A stretch of DNA of 64,000 nt from Dioscorea cayenensis subsp. rotundata (GCF_009730915.1 NC_052477.1:620001-684000); one strand, 5' to 3'; counted from the first letter of the stretch, positions 1-13,010 are shown. Notes: generated by a model not told the origin, from the sequence alone. Translations and numbers: made by a program.

Positions 1-1042
1 AGTGTGCTTAATGCTCCAAGTAAAGAATCTACTTGTTCTTATATTTTCCTTTCAATATGAATTTCTTATTGGGTTCTTAAATCAGTTGTAATTTCTATCT
101 CATTTCTTTTTACCTGCTGTCAAAAGAAGCAACTTTTTACAGTTCTTTGCATCGTGGCAGTTTCAGAAGTTCTCTTATTAATTGCTCAAGCCGACTGATT
201 ATTGTCCAACTACACCATTTGTTTTTTGTACATGTTCTCTTAATATTCATATCACTACTTTGATACACATGGAAGCAAAAATTTAATGACATTTTTCCTG
301 ATGATTCCATTATTAATTAGCTGGATCTTGTTTGTTTTTTGCACAATTCTGTTTTCATTCTATGTTGTGATATTGTTGAGAAATGTTCTCATGCTGGCCA
401 TCAGACCATTGGGATAATTATGCAAAATTAACAATCTTGACAATATATTTTCCATTTGCCTAGCTTTTGCAAGTATGGTTGCACATTTCTTGTTGTTAAT
501 GAATTTCCATTTTGCCAGGCACTTGGATTGTAGATGTGGGACTTGCATGTGTTTGTGTTTGTGTATCTGGTCACAACAGGAGTTGTTTGGTCAATCGCAG
601 TGATATTCACCAACCAAAGGGATGATAAAATGTAACAAGTTTCAACAGTGTGAGATCTGTAAACATTTTCCATCCGTTTTTGTATAACGGACCAGTGCAT
701 GACCATAAATGAACATGTTTGGTTGTAATTAATGATTAGAATTTCATCCAGTAGATCATACTAGCACCCTATTTTAATCCTTTGACTTTTAACCAAATTG
801 AGATATATCTCTGGCTAATGGTTTCAAACTGATACACTAGTGTCATAGATCTTAACTTCCCAGGATGCAGGTTTTGAAAGCCAAAGACAGTGGAGAAACC
901 AACAAAGTTCAACTTAGGAAAGCATGACATGTAACAAAGTATGAGATGAAATTCTACTGCTAATAGTACCGGAAGAACAAGTAATCAACCATGACGCCGA
1001 CCAGATAGCAATGGCTTCATCATCTATTTTATGTCTAACCAT
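1..1042. other. intergenic, no gene recognised
   Basis: About 1 kb of AT-rich DNA. The short open frames here (for example near 360-706 on the minus strand) have no recognisable domain and no plausible splice structure. It could include the 3' flank of a gene lying off the left edge, but nothing in the sequence proves that. Confidence 0.5.
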
Positions 1043-1483
1043 TCAATTTTGCTCCTTCTTCAGGTCCTCCTCGAGCTCAAAGGCCACCCTCGGGAAAGTC
1101 CTAAACAGGCCAGCCGGGGTCTTGAATGTCATCTTTGGTGAGTCGTCGCCAGTGATCTCACTAATAGTGATCCAAATCAAGAGTTCCTTAGCCTTAACTC
1201 CAGTAAGGTTCTTGATCTTATTTTTCTCTACATAGGCAGTGATCTCAGTTGCATAAGATACCAGTTTTCCTATCTTTTCATAGTAGTGTTCTATCTTCTT
1301 CTTTTGTTTGAGCCACACAAAGCCAGTCTCTTCAACATAACCACACTCTATGATGTCCTTCAATGGCAGGAGCCCTCTTGGCAGGCCTACTTCTTGAAGC
1401 AGGAACTTGGACTTTACCTGGCATATCTCATCTCCTAGGTAAACCTCTGCCTTGGCTTTCAGCTCTTCTGTGATAATTGTCAT
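1043..1483 (-). CDS. DUF538 family protein
   Basis: Single-exon gene of 146 codons. The protein fits the plant-specific DUF538 family: an N-terminal helix-like stretch (MTIITEELKAKAEVYLGDE), the conserved LLQEVGLPRGLLPLKDIIECG block at about residues 29-49, an aromatic VEETGFVWLKQKKK strand, and a late TPAGLFRTFPRVAFE block. Family members are small, single-domain proteins; some Arabidopsis members affect trichome or stress phenotypes, but the biochemical role is not settled. The length is typical of the short, leaderless subgroup and I see no signal peptide. The ATG at 1483 is the first in frame and lies about 78 bp downstream of a TATA-like box. The terminal part is charged (ELEEDLKKEQN). 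Confidence 0.9.
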   Translation of the reverse strand: MTIITEELKAKAEVYLGDEICQVKSKFLLQEVGLPRGLLPLKDIIECGYVEETGFVWLKQKKKIEHYYEKIGKLVSYATEITAYVEKNKIKNLTGVKAKELLIWITISEITGDDSPKMTFKTPAGLFRTFPRVAFELEEDLKKEQN

Positions 1484-1560
1484 ATTTTTCTCTCTATCTA
1501 TGTTTCTCTCACTAAAACAGAAGTCTTTAGATTTGCAAATGAGAGCATGCCAATGTGAAC

Positions 1561-1568
1561 ATTTATAG
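1561..1568 (-). promoter_or_regulatory. TATA box of the DUF538 gene
   Basis: On the minus strand the sequence reads CTATAAAT, 78 bp upstream of the ATG at 1483. That spacing would leave a leader of roughly 45-50 nt, normal for a plant gene. No other TATA-like motif is as well placed. Confidence 0.55.
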
Positions 1569-1808
1569 GAAGGGAGTTATTTCTTTGCCCCTTGGCTTAG
1601 ATAGATTTGCTAGTATGCCCCTTAAATTGGAGAGGACAAAGGGTAGTTAGCTAGTCATGTGACTCTGCTGCCAATTAAAGCTTTAATTTAATGCTCATGT
1701 TCTGAAAGAAGTATCGAAAGGTGGAAATAAATAAACTTTATTAGATATTGGTAGTGTGTGGCACTCAGGAATAATCAAAGTTTTATAATGATCCCGATCA
1801 AAGTTTTA

Positions 1809-2123
1809 CTCTCACCGTTTTTTTCTTGTCACATTTTGATTTTTTTTTAATTTCTTTTTATTCATTCATAAAGAAATTTTGTGTAACATTAAATAATATT
1901 TTTTCAAATTTATCTTTTAATTTGATATAATTGTATAATTTTCAATAAATCACAATCAATTAAGCATTAAACCATATACTCCACTTAGTGGAGTTTTAAA
2001 TAGAGGTAGATTTAGAATGTAAATGAAATTTTTTATAAAATTTAGATTGCAAACTAACTTCAACCGATTTTGTTAATTAGTGTAAATTAAATAAAATTGA
2101 CAAGTAAAAAAGAACGAATGGAG
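1809..2123. mobile_element. Stowaway-like (Tc1/mariner) MITE
   Basis: Imperfect terminal inverted repeats face each other across about 315 bp. The left end reads CTCTCACCGTTTTTTTCTTG and the right end, on the other strand, reads CTCCATTCGTTCTTTTTTAC, followed on both by a similar TTGTCA motif. A TA dinucleotide sits at each side (1807-1808 and 2124-2125), as expected for Stowaway elements. No coding capacity. Ends are diverged, so this is an old copy. Confidence 0.65.
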
Positions 2124-2125
2124 TA

Positions 2126-3460
2126 CAATTTAAGGGCCTTTTGTTGTTAATATTGGCTCTTTTTTTTAAGATGTCATTAATGGCTTTAAATTATGGCCTT
2201 TGTTGGTTGCAACCCCTCAATTTAAGGGTTATTAAAAAAATTTTTGTTTTACTCTGAAAAGGCCAAGTATGTTCGGTCCAATGCATTTTGTGTTATCTGC
2301 TCACAGGCCTGAATTTTACGTTGATGTGGTCTTTGATGTGGTTGCATATACATGGACCTATTAATTTGCTGGCTTCAGCAGATATGACAATGTTTTTGGA
2401 ATAAAGAGGTAAGTAAAACAAATAAAATTTTGAAAACTAATAAATAAATAAATATATATATATATATTTTTAATTGAGGGATAAAACCATGGTCTCCCAT
2501 GTTAGGCTTATTTGTTGCTCTACTTGTTTGTTTATTCATTTCTATCTCGTCATGCTCTTATGGTTTCGTAAGGGCAGATTAGAGTTAGCTGTGAGTAATA
2601 AGTTAAAAGCTGGACAAGGATTAGAATAAAGATTTCCAGGAAAAATTTCTTTAAGGTAGGGACATTATTGATAGCGAAGTACTTCAGGAGATTAAATGGA
2701 GGGCAAGGAAGGGATTTCATCAATTTGTTATAAATGGGCATGGTTGGGAGACATAAAGAAGGCAGTTGGGATGTATCCCAAATTCAATAATGGAATATGA
2801 CGTTCAGTAAATAGACGTGTTCTTCCAAGATGTTCATTTTTGCCCTCAATTATTTTTTCTCTTAAAAATGGCCCTATAGTTTCATTATTATGTTTATTTC
2901 CCTTTATATTATCTGTTTCTTTGCAAAAAAAAGTGTACCAATGTTAAAATATGTTACATAGCTACTTCTTGTGACCTGCCCACCAACCTTATTTACTAGT
3001 TATGGTGGTCAACATCAGACTCCATGAATCCCCTTTGGTTTTTCAAACAGGTTTAGATTGTGATTGAACACAATGCATGTGGCCAATTAAAACCTTAACA
3101 TAAAGTTTTACCGGTCAATTGGTTGAGTTCATTGGTTGAAAAAATGGATTGGTCATGAAAATGTGCAAACTAGGCCCATGTCATTGAGAAAGTTTCTTTC
3201 TTGTTTTCCAAAGATGGGCCTTATAGTTAGCCATACTGTCCCAATGGCTTTTTAGTGCTTCTATCACTCTTTTGTTTTTTTTATAGTGTACAAGACTCTT
3301 TATCTCTAAATGCTAATAAGATTGGTTGTAAAAATTATGAGAATGGTGTGAAGGTACAAGAATCACACACACAATTAGATAAGAGTGTTAAGTGTTGTGT
3401 TATATTAAGGGCTCCATTAAAAGGGTGATGTGACTTTTGTAAATTTTATTTTTTTAATAA
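2126..3460. other. intergenic, AT-rich
   Basis: Holds a (TA)n tract near 2452-2468 and no supported gene. The open frame at 2550-2741 on the minus strand is low-complexity and unrecognised. Confidence 0.5.
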
Positions 3461-3812
3461 GTTGGTAGGCAAAGCCACGGTTCGGGTGGATACTGTATTA
3501 ACTCCGAATCCCTTAAGAGAGGGGAAAGATGGTGAGAGTTTAAATCGTACGAAAGGTGCATGAGGTATTAACTCCGTGTATGTCTCTCGACTAACTTTAG
3601 GACTTGTCCTCTTTCTCAGAAGAAAAAAAGGACAAAAGTTGGTAGGCAAAACCACGGTTCGGGTGGATACTGTATTAACTCCGAATCCCTTAAGAGAGGG
3701 GAAAGATGGTGAGAGTTTAAATCGTACGAAAGGTGCATGAGGTATTAACTCCATGTACGTCTCTCGACTAACTTAGGACTTGTCCTCTTTCTCAGAAGAA
3801 AAAAGGACAAAA
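3461..3812. repeat. 177-bp tandem duplication
   Basis: Two near-identical copies lie head to tail (3461-3637 and 3638-3812), differing at a few single bases. Each unit begins GTTGGTAGGCAAA, contains an internal repeated phrase TATTAACTCCG twice, and ends with GGACAAAA. The open frame across it is only the repeat read through twice. The origin is unknown; a short retroposon ancestry is possible but not shown. Confidence 0.85.
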
Positions 3813-4708
3813 GTTGGCATTTATATAATGATTTAAGAATATGGGTTGTACATATTGAGAAAGAAAAAAAAAATAGTTATTATTCATTATGGAAGCTTAG
3901 CTAGTAAGAATAGCATTGTTCAAATTAAAAAAAAAATAAAATAATACATTCATAAATTATGAAAATAGAATCAATGTCTCTGGAGTAATGAAACTATACT
4001 TAGAAATTATACATGTCGCTTTTGCCAGTAATTTTCCTAGTTTCTGCGGGCCCTAGTAAGAGCACCGACATTTCTTTGGTGATCTTTCCTTCTCTTCATT
4101 ATGTTACGATATTGATGAGTTGAATGTTCCAAGTCGCTGTCTAGTAATGCTTGAATATTGTTTTATTTATTTATTTATTATTTTTATTATTTATTTTCCT
4201 AGTATTCTTAGTTTAAGTCAGGCTTAGTTTTATCGGCTACCTATATGCTCATTAATGTCAAAAATAAGCTTGAGCAATAAATTATATGCTTCCTCCGTTA
4301 AGCTAACTTCCTCTAAAATATTAGATACAAAAGTTCTTTATGCTTTTTAAGAAAAAGTCTCAATTATAATGTATCATATAATCTCTCTCTCTCTAACTCG
4401 TCTTAGGGTCTGCTTGATTGAAGATTTTGGGAGGTAATGTAAAGTAAACTTTTGGGAATAACCTTGCTTGGGGGAGGAAGGAAGTAAGGATGGAGGTAAA
4501 GGTTTAGAGGGTTAGGTTTAATACCCTACCAAGCAAAAATGTAACATTTGCAATATATATATATATATATGAAAATATAAAGCGTCTGTAGTTGAGTATC
4601 TTTCTTTAGTAGTGTATAAATTGGATGGCCCAAGTATAATAATGCATTTATTGACAAAGAATCTGCTGAATTTTCTACTACTTTCCTAGGCTTCTAAAGC
4701 TCACATTG
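3813..4708. other. intergenic, AT-rich
   Basis: No coding or RNA gene recognised. Contains a (TA)n tract near 4552-4570 and a short CT tract near 4384. Confidence 0.5.
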
Positions 4709-4822
4709 ATGATATGATGATTAATATGTGATTTAAATTAGAACCAAGTTGATAAGAATCCTGATATGATATACGATTAATACATGAATTAAACTAAACT
4801 GGACCCAAGTTGATAAGTATCT
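4709..4822. repeat. degenerate ~60-bp tandem repeat
   Basis: Two diverged units share the order GATATGAT..., TTAAT, AATTAAA/TTTAAATTA, then AAGTTGATAAG. The unit ends fall near 4756 and 4818. It is imperfect and could be coincidental drift of a simple AT-rich sequence, but the shared CCAAGTTGATAAG ending supports duplication. Confidence 0.5.
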
Positions 4823-4868
4823 TGGCGTTAAAGTGCACCTTTCAAGTCTAGATCTAGATACCATCACT

Positions 4869-4998
4869 AAGTTATGGTCTGATTACTTTTATGCAGAATA
4901 TCAGAAGCTCGGCATCATTCCAAAATCCGATTTAAGTTATGGTCTAATTACTTTTAAGCAGAATATCAAAAGCTCGGCACCCTTCCAAAACCCGATTG
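4869..4998. repeat. 65-bp tandem duplication
   Basis: The unit beginning AAGTTATGGTCT occurs twice in a row (near 4869 and 4933). Both copies share TTACTTTTA.GCAGAATATC and AAGCTCGGCA, with a few substitutions. The open frame covering it is only the repeat. Confidence 0.8.
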
Positions 4999-6073
4999 AG
5001 AATTTAAAGTGTAAGATGATTTATCCACTTTATTAATATATATATATATATATATGAAATGGTTGAATTCTAATTTAATTATATCAAAGAGTAAAAAAAA
5101 AATAATAATAAATAAAAGCTAAACAATAGTAGAAAACACTTTGTTTAATGTTGTTGTCACACAGACTGCATCAAACCTGTTTAAAAAAAAACACGGATCA
5201 ATAAAATAATAATCAACTTAATGCTTCGTTATTAAAAATTCTAGTTAATTTTTAACTGGAATTCTTCATCTCCGCCTTCCATCTCACTTACAATATGAAG
5301 ATATGAAAATGGCAACAAAACAAGAAAGCCAAAGATAAATGTCTAAATTTTTTGAAGAAACATAAATTGTTATGTATATGTATGTATATAAATCATATGA
5401 ATGTCTTTGCCTGTCTGAAACTCTTCGGCAAGAGATCATTGTTTGGCCAAAAGCCTTCATTAAATTCTTCACATGCACATTCATTTTTCTTCCTCTGTTG
5501 TTAATTTCTTCCTATCTTTTCATAAAAAAAAGGACAATACCTCCTAGTGATATGAATTTATGGACATTCTGTACAACATTATGATGGCCTAACAACATCT
5601 CTATTACATATTTATACAGTGTTACGCTGAAAAATTATTTAACTTGTCACAGAATCAAACAAACATTAGCATGAATTTACTGCATATATATATTTATGTA
5701 TGAGCAATATGTAAGGATAAGAATGGCTGGTTTCATTTAATGGAGACGCAAAAAGAGTTTTACTAAACCTCAAGAAAGCGAACACCTTTAATGCAACGCC
5801 AACCACTGGATATTTGCGAAAGAGACATATCTTGTGATCACTGATGTGCTATAAATCCATGAAGAGTTCTACTGTTCTATAAGACATAGGAATATCAATA
5901 TTATTTTATTAACAGCTAAAGATTTTCTAAGTATTTTCATGGTGAATCTGTGATTGGTTAGATAGTTCATGCCTCTTTGATGAGTTTCTTATGTGCCTGA
6001 ATTTTCCACTTTGAAGGTCACTAAAGAGTGTTGCACTTTGTGTCAAGAATTGTAAGTAAAAAAGAGAAGAACA
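4999..6073. other. intergenic and LACS upstream region
   Basis: AT-rich with (TA)n tracts near 5035-5055 and 5685. The last few hundred bases should hold the promoter and leader of the acyl-CoA synthetase gene. I do not see a convincing TATA box or a clear 5'UTR intron. Confidence 0.4.
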
Positions 6074-9000
6074 ATGATGAAAACTTGTGCTGTACAAGTG
6101 GAGAATGGAAAGCAAGGTGAAAATGACGAACCTTCGGTCGGTCCAGTGTACCGAAGTATCCTCGCAAAGGATGGCTTCCCACCTCCTGATTCCAATATGA
6201 GCACCTCATGGGAAGTATTCAGGTATCAGTTGTTCAATTCCATATCTCTTTTCCTGATAATGAAGAATGCTGATCAAGAACAAATCATCTTTTCTGCAGA
6301 TATGCAGCAGAAAAGTATCCTCAAAATAAAATGCTTGGTTGGCGAGAATTTACTAATGAAAAGGTACTTATCTAAAGACCTCTTGTTTGTGTTACTAGAA
6401 CTTAATTGATGATCATGTTGCAGGCTGGACATTATTTATGGAAAACATACAAGGAAATATACGAGGAAGTGCTGAATGCTGGTTCAGCTTTGCAGCAGCT
6501 TGGTGCACAAAGAGTAAGCCACATTACATTGATTTTAGTTTATCGAACCATTAATTAATGGTATTGTTTGCTTTTGTAGGGTTCACGAATCGGTATCTAT
6601 GGAGTAAACTGTCCTCAGTGGGTGGTAGCAATGGAGGTTTGCTTCTAGATCTTCGGCGGTCTCCATTTGGTTCTCATATACCTGTAATTGCTAACTAGAT
6701 TCAGCTATTTTCAGGCTTGCAATGGGTATAGTTTAATCTGTGTTCCTCTCTATGATACTCTTGGTAAGCAATTCAAAGTAATTCCCACTTGAATTTTGTC
6801 TATAAGCTACTAATATTTCATGCATGAAAACAGGGGCTGGAGCTGTTGATTACATAATAGACCATGCAGAAATAGAGTTTGTGTTTGTGCAAGATAAGAA
6901 AGTGGAACAAGTGAGAAGTTTAATATATCTTCATGGTCGGTGTTTCATTTTTTTTTTCTATTTGACCTTCTGTTAAATATACCTTATCTGCAGCTGTTGT
7001 CCTCTGATTGCAATTCTGCCAAGAAACTCAAAGGTATGAACTTATAGTATTGTGAGATTAAGCGTGAATAATTAATATTCTAATGATGTTCACTCCTTAA
7101 TTAATCACAGCAATGGTTTCATTCACTTTACTAACAAGGGAGCGAAGTTCTAATGCTGCAAAAAATGGAATCAAAGTGTATTCATGGAATGAGTTTCTCC
7201 ATATGGTTTGTTTCTTTACTTGTACTCATAAACAGTGAATTGAAGTGTATTTCTCATGATAATTTCTAAGATTTCAGTCCTAAATTAGCTATTTCTCTGT
7301 TCTTGTTCTCATAAATAATTTTAATTGAAAACATAAGGGAAAAGAGTACCCATGTGATCCATATCCTCCTAGGCCTCTTGACATTTGCACTATAATGTAC
7401 ACAAGTGGAACAAGTGGAAATCCAAAAGGAGTCATCCTCACTCATGAAAACCATGCAACATGCATAAAAGGAATTGATCTTTTCTTAGAGCAATTTGAAG
7501 ACAAGGTAAAAGCTTTATCTCATTCTGAATTTCCATTCGAACTCAATAACTTATTCCAAATTTGCAAAATCTTAGATGACAGTGGATGATGTTTATCTCT
7601 CCTTCCTCCCCTTGGCTCATGTCATTGACCGTGTGGTTGAGGAGTATTTCTTCCACAAAGGTGCCTCTGTAGGCTACTATCAAGGGGTACATTCAACCAT
7701 AAAATTATAAAATAAACACTTCATTTTGGATTTCTGAAACTCACTGGTAACTCAAGTGATTCTTATTCTAAGGATGTCAATGCTTTGAGAGATGATCTCA
7801 TGGAACTGAAACCAACTGTTTTTGCCGGAGTTCCTAGAGTTTTTGAAAGAATACATGAAGGTACATACATATACTAACGTGTTTGCATTAAAAAATGAAC
7901 TCCTTTTTCTCTCTCTCTATGGACATCATATATTTTCTTGATGTTCAGGAGTTCTCAAGGCCTTGCAAGAACTCAGGCCACTGAGAAGGATGATCTTCAA
8001 TATTTTATACAATCAGTAAGTGTCCATCTCTATCTCCATCTCTTTCTCTCTAAAAATTGATTCTGTATTCATTATTTATTTATTTATCTTTGCATTGCAG
8101 TAAACTGTTCTGGATGAGATCAGGCTATAAACACAAGAACGCCTCACCTTTGGCAGACTTCTTGGCATTTCACAAGGTTTTCCTTTGTGTTTGCTCTGCA
8201 CTCTACTCAAACTTCAAGAGAAAAAATTAACAATAATATTTTTGTTTTTGGTCTTTTTTGCACACGTACCAGAACCATAAATATATAGTTGAATGCGAGC
8301 ACATGGTAACAGTACTTTCTAGGGGTATTTACATGATTTTCAATTTATTTTATGCGTCTATATACGACAAAATCCTCTGTTCTATTATTTACCCCACTAA
8401 ATCAAAGACATATACACATATACACAAATAACCACTGTTGCAGGGTAACATGACATTTTTCCTTGGTTCTTAAAACCTAACTATTTTTTCTACTAATTTA
8501 GGTGCATGCCCAATTGGGAGGTAGAATTCGTTTACTAATATCTGGTGGTGCTCCATTGAGTACTGAGATCGAAGAATTCTTAAAGGTTACAAGCTGTGCT
8601 TTTTTCGTGCAAGCCTATGGTGATTACTGAGCACTGACTAGCCTTTTTTTACATTTTAGTCCCTGTGAGTTTTGCATAAATATCCCTAGAAAGTAGTCAA
8701 ATTTACTTGTAAAAGAAAATTTCAGGGCTAACAGAAACCTGTGGACCAAGTACAGCTGGATTACCTGATGAGATGACCATGGTTGGAACTGTCGGTGTTC
8801 CTTCTGCATATGTTGATCTTCGGCTGGAAGCCGTGCCAGAGATGGGTTATGATCCTCTTGGCATTCCTTCACGGGGGGAGGTCTGCATCAGAGGGAAGAC
8901 TGTTTTCACTGGGTACTACAAGAACCCTGAGTTGACAAAAGAGGTCATCAGAGATGGCTGGTTTCATACAGGTGCAACAATGGCCGTTTCATCATGCAGT

Positions 9001-9841
9001 CAAGTAAATGAAGAATTCAATTGAAACCCTAACCATTTTGTTTGCTTCACCAGGGGATATAGGGGAGATGAATTCTGATGGAGTGTTGAAGATCATTGAC
9101 AGGAAGAAGAACATCTTTAAGCTTTCTCAAGGGGAGTATGTTGCAGTTGAGTACCTGGAGAAAGTATACAGTTGTGCTTCAATTCTTGAAGATGTATGTC
9201 TGTACAGTCATTCTTTTTATTTTTCACAAGGTCTTTTGCAATTTTCTCAAGCTTTCTTGATAATGGTAAGCATCTTCTTGTAGATTTGGGTTTATGGAGA
9301 CAGCTTCCAATCAAAGCTTGTGGCAGTGGTTAATCCACATGAAGGCAATACGAGAATTTGGGCAAAATCAACCGGACACGCTGGTTCATTCACAGAACTC
9401 TGCTCTCTTGATGCCCTAAAAAAACACATTCTCAATGAGCTCAAGACAATTGCCGAAAAGAACAAGGTATGAAATTTTGATAAGACTTATCTATTTTTTA
9501 AAGAAGTGACATTCGATCATTTAGAATAGCTTTCAGGAATTTATACAATATTTGGAATAATACGATTTTTCATGCGAGACCTGGATGACAATTAATTCTG
9601 TCACTAAAACAGCTGAAAGGTTTTGAGTACATTAAAGGGGTTGTGCTTGAGCCTGTGCCCTTCAGTGTAGAAAGAGATCAAGTAACTCCTACGATGAAGA
9701 AGAAAAGAGCTCAGATGCTAAAATACTATCAAGTCAGCAATCCATTTTCCTCTTAAATTCCAATATCTGCTGTTTCCTTATTATTAACCATGTTGATCTT
9801 TTGTGTAGGCTGAAATTGATAAAGTCTACAAGAATCTCTGA
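6074..9841 (+). CDS. LACS1: long-chain acyl-CoA synthetase, LACS1-like
   Basis: Nineteen exons with GT-AG borders join into one open frame of 656 aa: 6074-6222, 6300-6363, 6424-6513, 6580-6636, 6715-6763, 6834-6910, 6994-7033, 7111-7205, 7338-7505, 7576-7686, 7773-7860, 7949-8015, 8101-8176, 8502-8619, 8726-8971, 9054-9193, 9284-9466, 9613-9732, 9809-9841. The AMP-binding P-loop [11 protein letters not shown] lies near residues 228-238, YGLTET near 416-421, GWFHTGD near 494-500 and the DRKKN hinge near 514. The enzyme activates long and very-long-chain fatty acids with ATP and CoA. The wording ([30 protein letters not shown]) fits plant LACS1, which feeds cuticular wax and cutin synthesis at the ER. 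Two ATGs in tandem (6074, 6077) could start it. No defect seen. Confidence 0.93.
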
Positions 9842-10508
9842 TGAACTCCAAATGTATTCAATACTATGTATCGAGATTACCTTCTCGCTTTTAATTTGAA
9901 TGATGTTACGATGTTTGTATGAAACTAATAAGTTGTAGACATATTGTGCCATAAGCATTATGTCAAACCTAAGGTTCATTGTGTGTCTGTTGTATCGTTT
10001 CATGTTTGAAAGAAATAACAATAATAAAAAATCTACCGGTTTTGATCAGACATGACGTCCTATTTAGATAAAAATAAATGAGACCGAGACCGGGGCTTTG
10101 TTAAATTGTTCAAAAACCATGGTATGGATTTAAATAATAAGGAAACTATTTATTCATGTGTTTATTAGCAAGGAAGACATGGCACGAATTTGCAATGCAT
10201 CCGGATTTAGAGTAGCAGACACACCTGCTCGAGTCATCCCGTCAGTTATTATGCAAGGACTGCCCCGATCCGCAGCTTTTCACTGAATTTTCAGGTGATA
10301 CCAGTAAAAACAAACTGCCTTTCTGCAAATGGATTATGAATTAAAAAATGATTCTGGTATGTATTGCTTCTGATTCCCCAGAGCTCTTAACTAATGCAAG
10401 TTCAAACCATGCAAACAATTCCCGACGATCACACAGTACAACTGGATTAACTGCTAGAAAATTCAGAGCTTTAGTAATCTTTAAAAACTATACATCATTC
10501 GAACTTCC
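9842..10508. other. convergent 3' interval between LACS1 and PPR genes
   Basis: Holds the 3'UTR of the acyl-CoA synthetase on the left and of the PPR gene on the right. No additional gene seen. Confidence 0.5.
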
Positions 10509-12498
10509 CTATATTAGCCTTTCACCCAGAAGATCGTCCAATGAATTTACAGCCATAGCAATACCGACATTTTCAAAAATAGCTCGTACCATTACATTCC
10601 ATGTGGCAGCATTTGGAGGAACACCTTCATTTATCATCCTTACAAGGCAGACAACAGAATCTTCTAATCTCTGTTGACCACAAAGCCCGGATATAATAGT
10701 AGTGTATGTAAACACATCCCGTTGACAATTTTTCTGTCGCCATTCTGCCAAGAATTTCAGCGGCTGACCTAAGTTTGCCTTCCTTAGAGTAAGCATGAAT
10801 GATCGAATTGAATGTAACAAAATCAGGGGAAACTCCCCTAATTATCATCTTTCCTAATATTAGTAAAGCCTCCTTGACCCTATTGTCCCCGGCAAGGGCA
10901 TATATTATAGTGTTGTATGTCACTAGGCTAAAGTCCACTCCATTTTCTAACATCTCATTTACTAATTGGGACACTTCCATCATCTTTCCTTCTTTACAGA
11001 AACCATCAATCAGCTCATTATATGTCTGAGAACTTGGTACACAGCCTCGTTCTTTCATCTCACATAATATATTCAAGGCCTCGGCACTCCTGCTGCTGTC
11101 ACATAGACCTTTAATTAAAATGTTGAAGGTTATTGTGTTTGGAGGGCAGTTGTCTTCAAACATGATCTTAATAAGACGCTGAGCTTGATCAAAGATAGAA
11201 TTCCTGCAAAGAGCATCCACCATGCATGTGTATACAACAACATTAGGCTTGCAGCCACTGCTTAACATTTTATTCCACATCATTGTAGCGCTTTCCAAGT
11301 CTCCCGCTTTGGAGAAACCATCAATAAGAGCACCGTAGGTCCTGACATTAGGGATATAGCTCTTTCTTTCCATATCCTCAAAGACAACCATAGCTTTATT
11401 CAGATTTCCATTGCAGCAGAGACCGTGAATAAGAACATTATAAGCGATGACATTAGGCATGCATCCTTCTTGGAGCATTTGATTCCAAACTTCAAGAGCC
11501 TCAGGTACTCTACATTCATCAAGAAATCCCTTCATCAAAGAAGTAAAAGTCAAAACGTTCGGGCAACAACCCCTAGCAAACATCTGGGCTAAAACGCCAA
11601 GAGACAGCTTGATGTCCGCCGTCTTGCATAGTGCACTAATTATTGTGGTATAAGTAATAACATTAGGGCATATTCCCTTAATCGACATTTCATCAACTAA
11701 ACAGAACACTTCTCTCATTCTAAATTCTCCACACATGCCATTTATCAAAGCATTATAAGCAGGCACTGACGGAGCTATACTCCTAGTCAGCTCCCTCGCA
11801 TCATCCAACTTCCCATCCTGGCAAAGCTTGGATACTATTGTTGTATAGCTCACCCCATCCGGACAATGCCCCTTATTCGTCATCTCCCTCAGTAGTTTAC
11901 AGGCTGCATCAACCCGATCATTCTGGCACAACCCTTTAATAAGCATATTATAAGTAAACACATTCGGCTCCAATCCATCTTTCTTCATGTTGTTATATAT
12001 AGGATTGATCATGCTAAACCTGTTCTCCTTGAGCAAGGCATCCAAAAGATGGTTGTAAATCTTCACAGTTGGTTGCGAACCAAGGTCCCGGATTCTGTAA
12101 AATGTTTTCAAGGCTTGTTCAGCAGACCCTATTCGAGCATACGAATTTATGACACTAACAAAGATCTCTTCGGAACACGCTAATCCTTCCAACTTCATCT
12201 GCTGCAGAAGATACTGAACAGCATCCATCTGATCTTCCTTCCCCAGCTTCTCAATCATTACCTGAAACGTTCGTGTCGTGTGCTTGAAAGCTCTTGAATC
12301 TGCCACCGACTTGAAATACTCAAGTGCCGTGCTAATATCCCTCTCGTGTTGTAGCCTCTTCACAACATCAAACTCCCTTAATCGAAATCCTTGCACATGT
12401 TTCGTGCTCTCGGGGATCAAATTCATGTTAAGGACTACCTGCATTGCCGGTTTTCTGGCTTTCAACAACAGATCACAACCTTCTTTCAAGTACATCAT
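10509..12498 (-). CDS. P-class pentatricopeptide repeat protein (At3g48810-like)
   Basis: One coding exon of about 660 codons, built almost wholly of 35-residue PPR units. Typical cores are PNVFTYNMLIKGLCQNDRVD, PNVITYTTIISALCKTADI and PNVVVYTCMVDALCRNS. The start MMYLKEGCDLLL and the overall order match Arabidopsis At3g48810. P-class PPR proteins bind organellar RNA in sequence-specific fashion; the target here is unknown. The frame is broken once near 10735: frame one continues to a stop at 10627, while the second frame (CQRDVFTYTTIISGLCG..., stop at 10509) carries the final PPR units. Reading the run of five A as four would restore one protein. The ATG directly follows a splice acceptor (TTAATGTAG), and an upstream GC-rich exon near 12890-13010 ends in AAG|GTAGAC, so the leader probably contains an intron. 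Confidence 0.9.
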
Positions 12499-12889
12499 CT
12501 ACATTAAACAGAGATACAATTTTCACTCATCTGTTTCATTACTGCACAAAAGTATTAAATTTTCTCTAAAAATGATAAATTAAAACAACATAGTAAGGAT
12601 TCCAACCTATCTGCAGAAATATCAGTTCCAAATTCAGGGTTTTAACAAACTGAATTCCATGCAAACTTATGATGTAGAAAAAAATCAACTAAAAAAATTC
12701 CAAAATTTGGAAACATTATCAATTGAAAGTTTGAAACTACACTTGCATGCATTGAAATTCAAATAGAAAAAAATTAGAAATTAAACAAAGATCAAAAAAG
12801 GAAAGGCCCTAATCATGCCCTAATCATAAACAACAATTGGCGGGCATAGACGGAGACAACACGGTCCAAATTGAAACGATTGGTCTACC

Positions 12890-13010
12890 TTATTATGGAC
12901 AGGATTCGACGGGAGCGAGAAGCAAAGCGGAGAGGATGGCAAGGAGGCGACGGCGACGGCGACGGCGACGGCAACGGCAGCGCTCGGACCACCCGTGGGA
13001 ACAGCGGAAC
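12890..13010 (-). promoter_or_regulatory. putative 5'UTR exon of the PPR gene with GCC-rich hexamer repeat
   Basis: GC-rich stretch in AT-rich surroundings. On the minus strand it holds four to five copies of a GTCGCC hexamer (plus-strand positions about 12945-12971) and ends in ATAAG|GTAGAC, a good splice donor. No ATG lies in it on that strand. It pairs with the acceptor at 12499 to give a 5'UTR intron of about 390 nt. Inferred, not proven. Confidence 0.5.

Noticed and set aside
3446-3754. 102-codon minus-strand frame made of two identical halves
   Set aside because: Only the 177-bp tandem duplication read twice.
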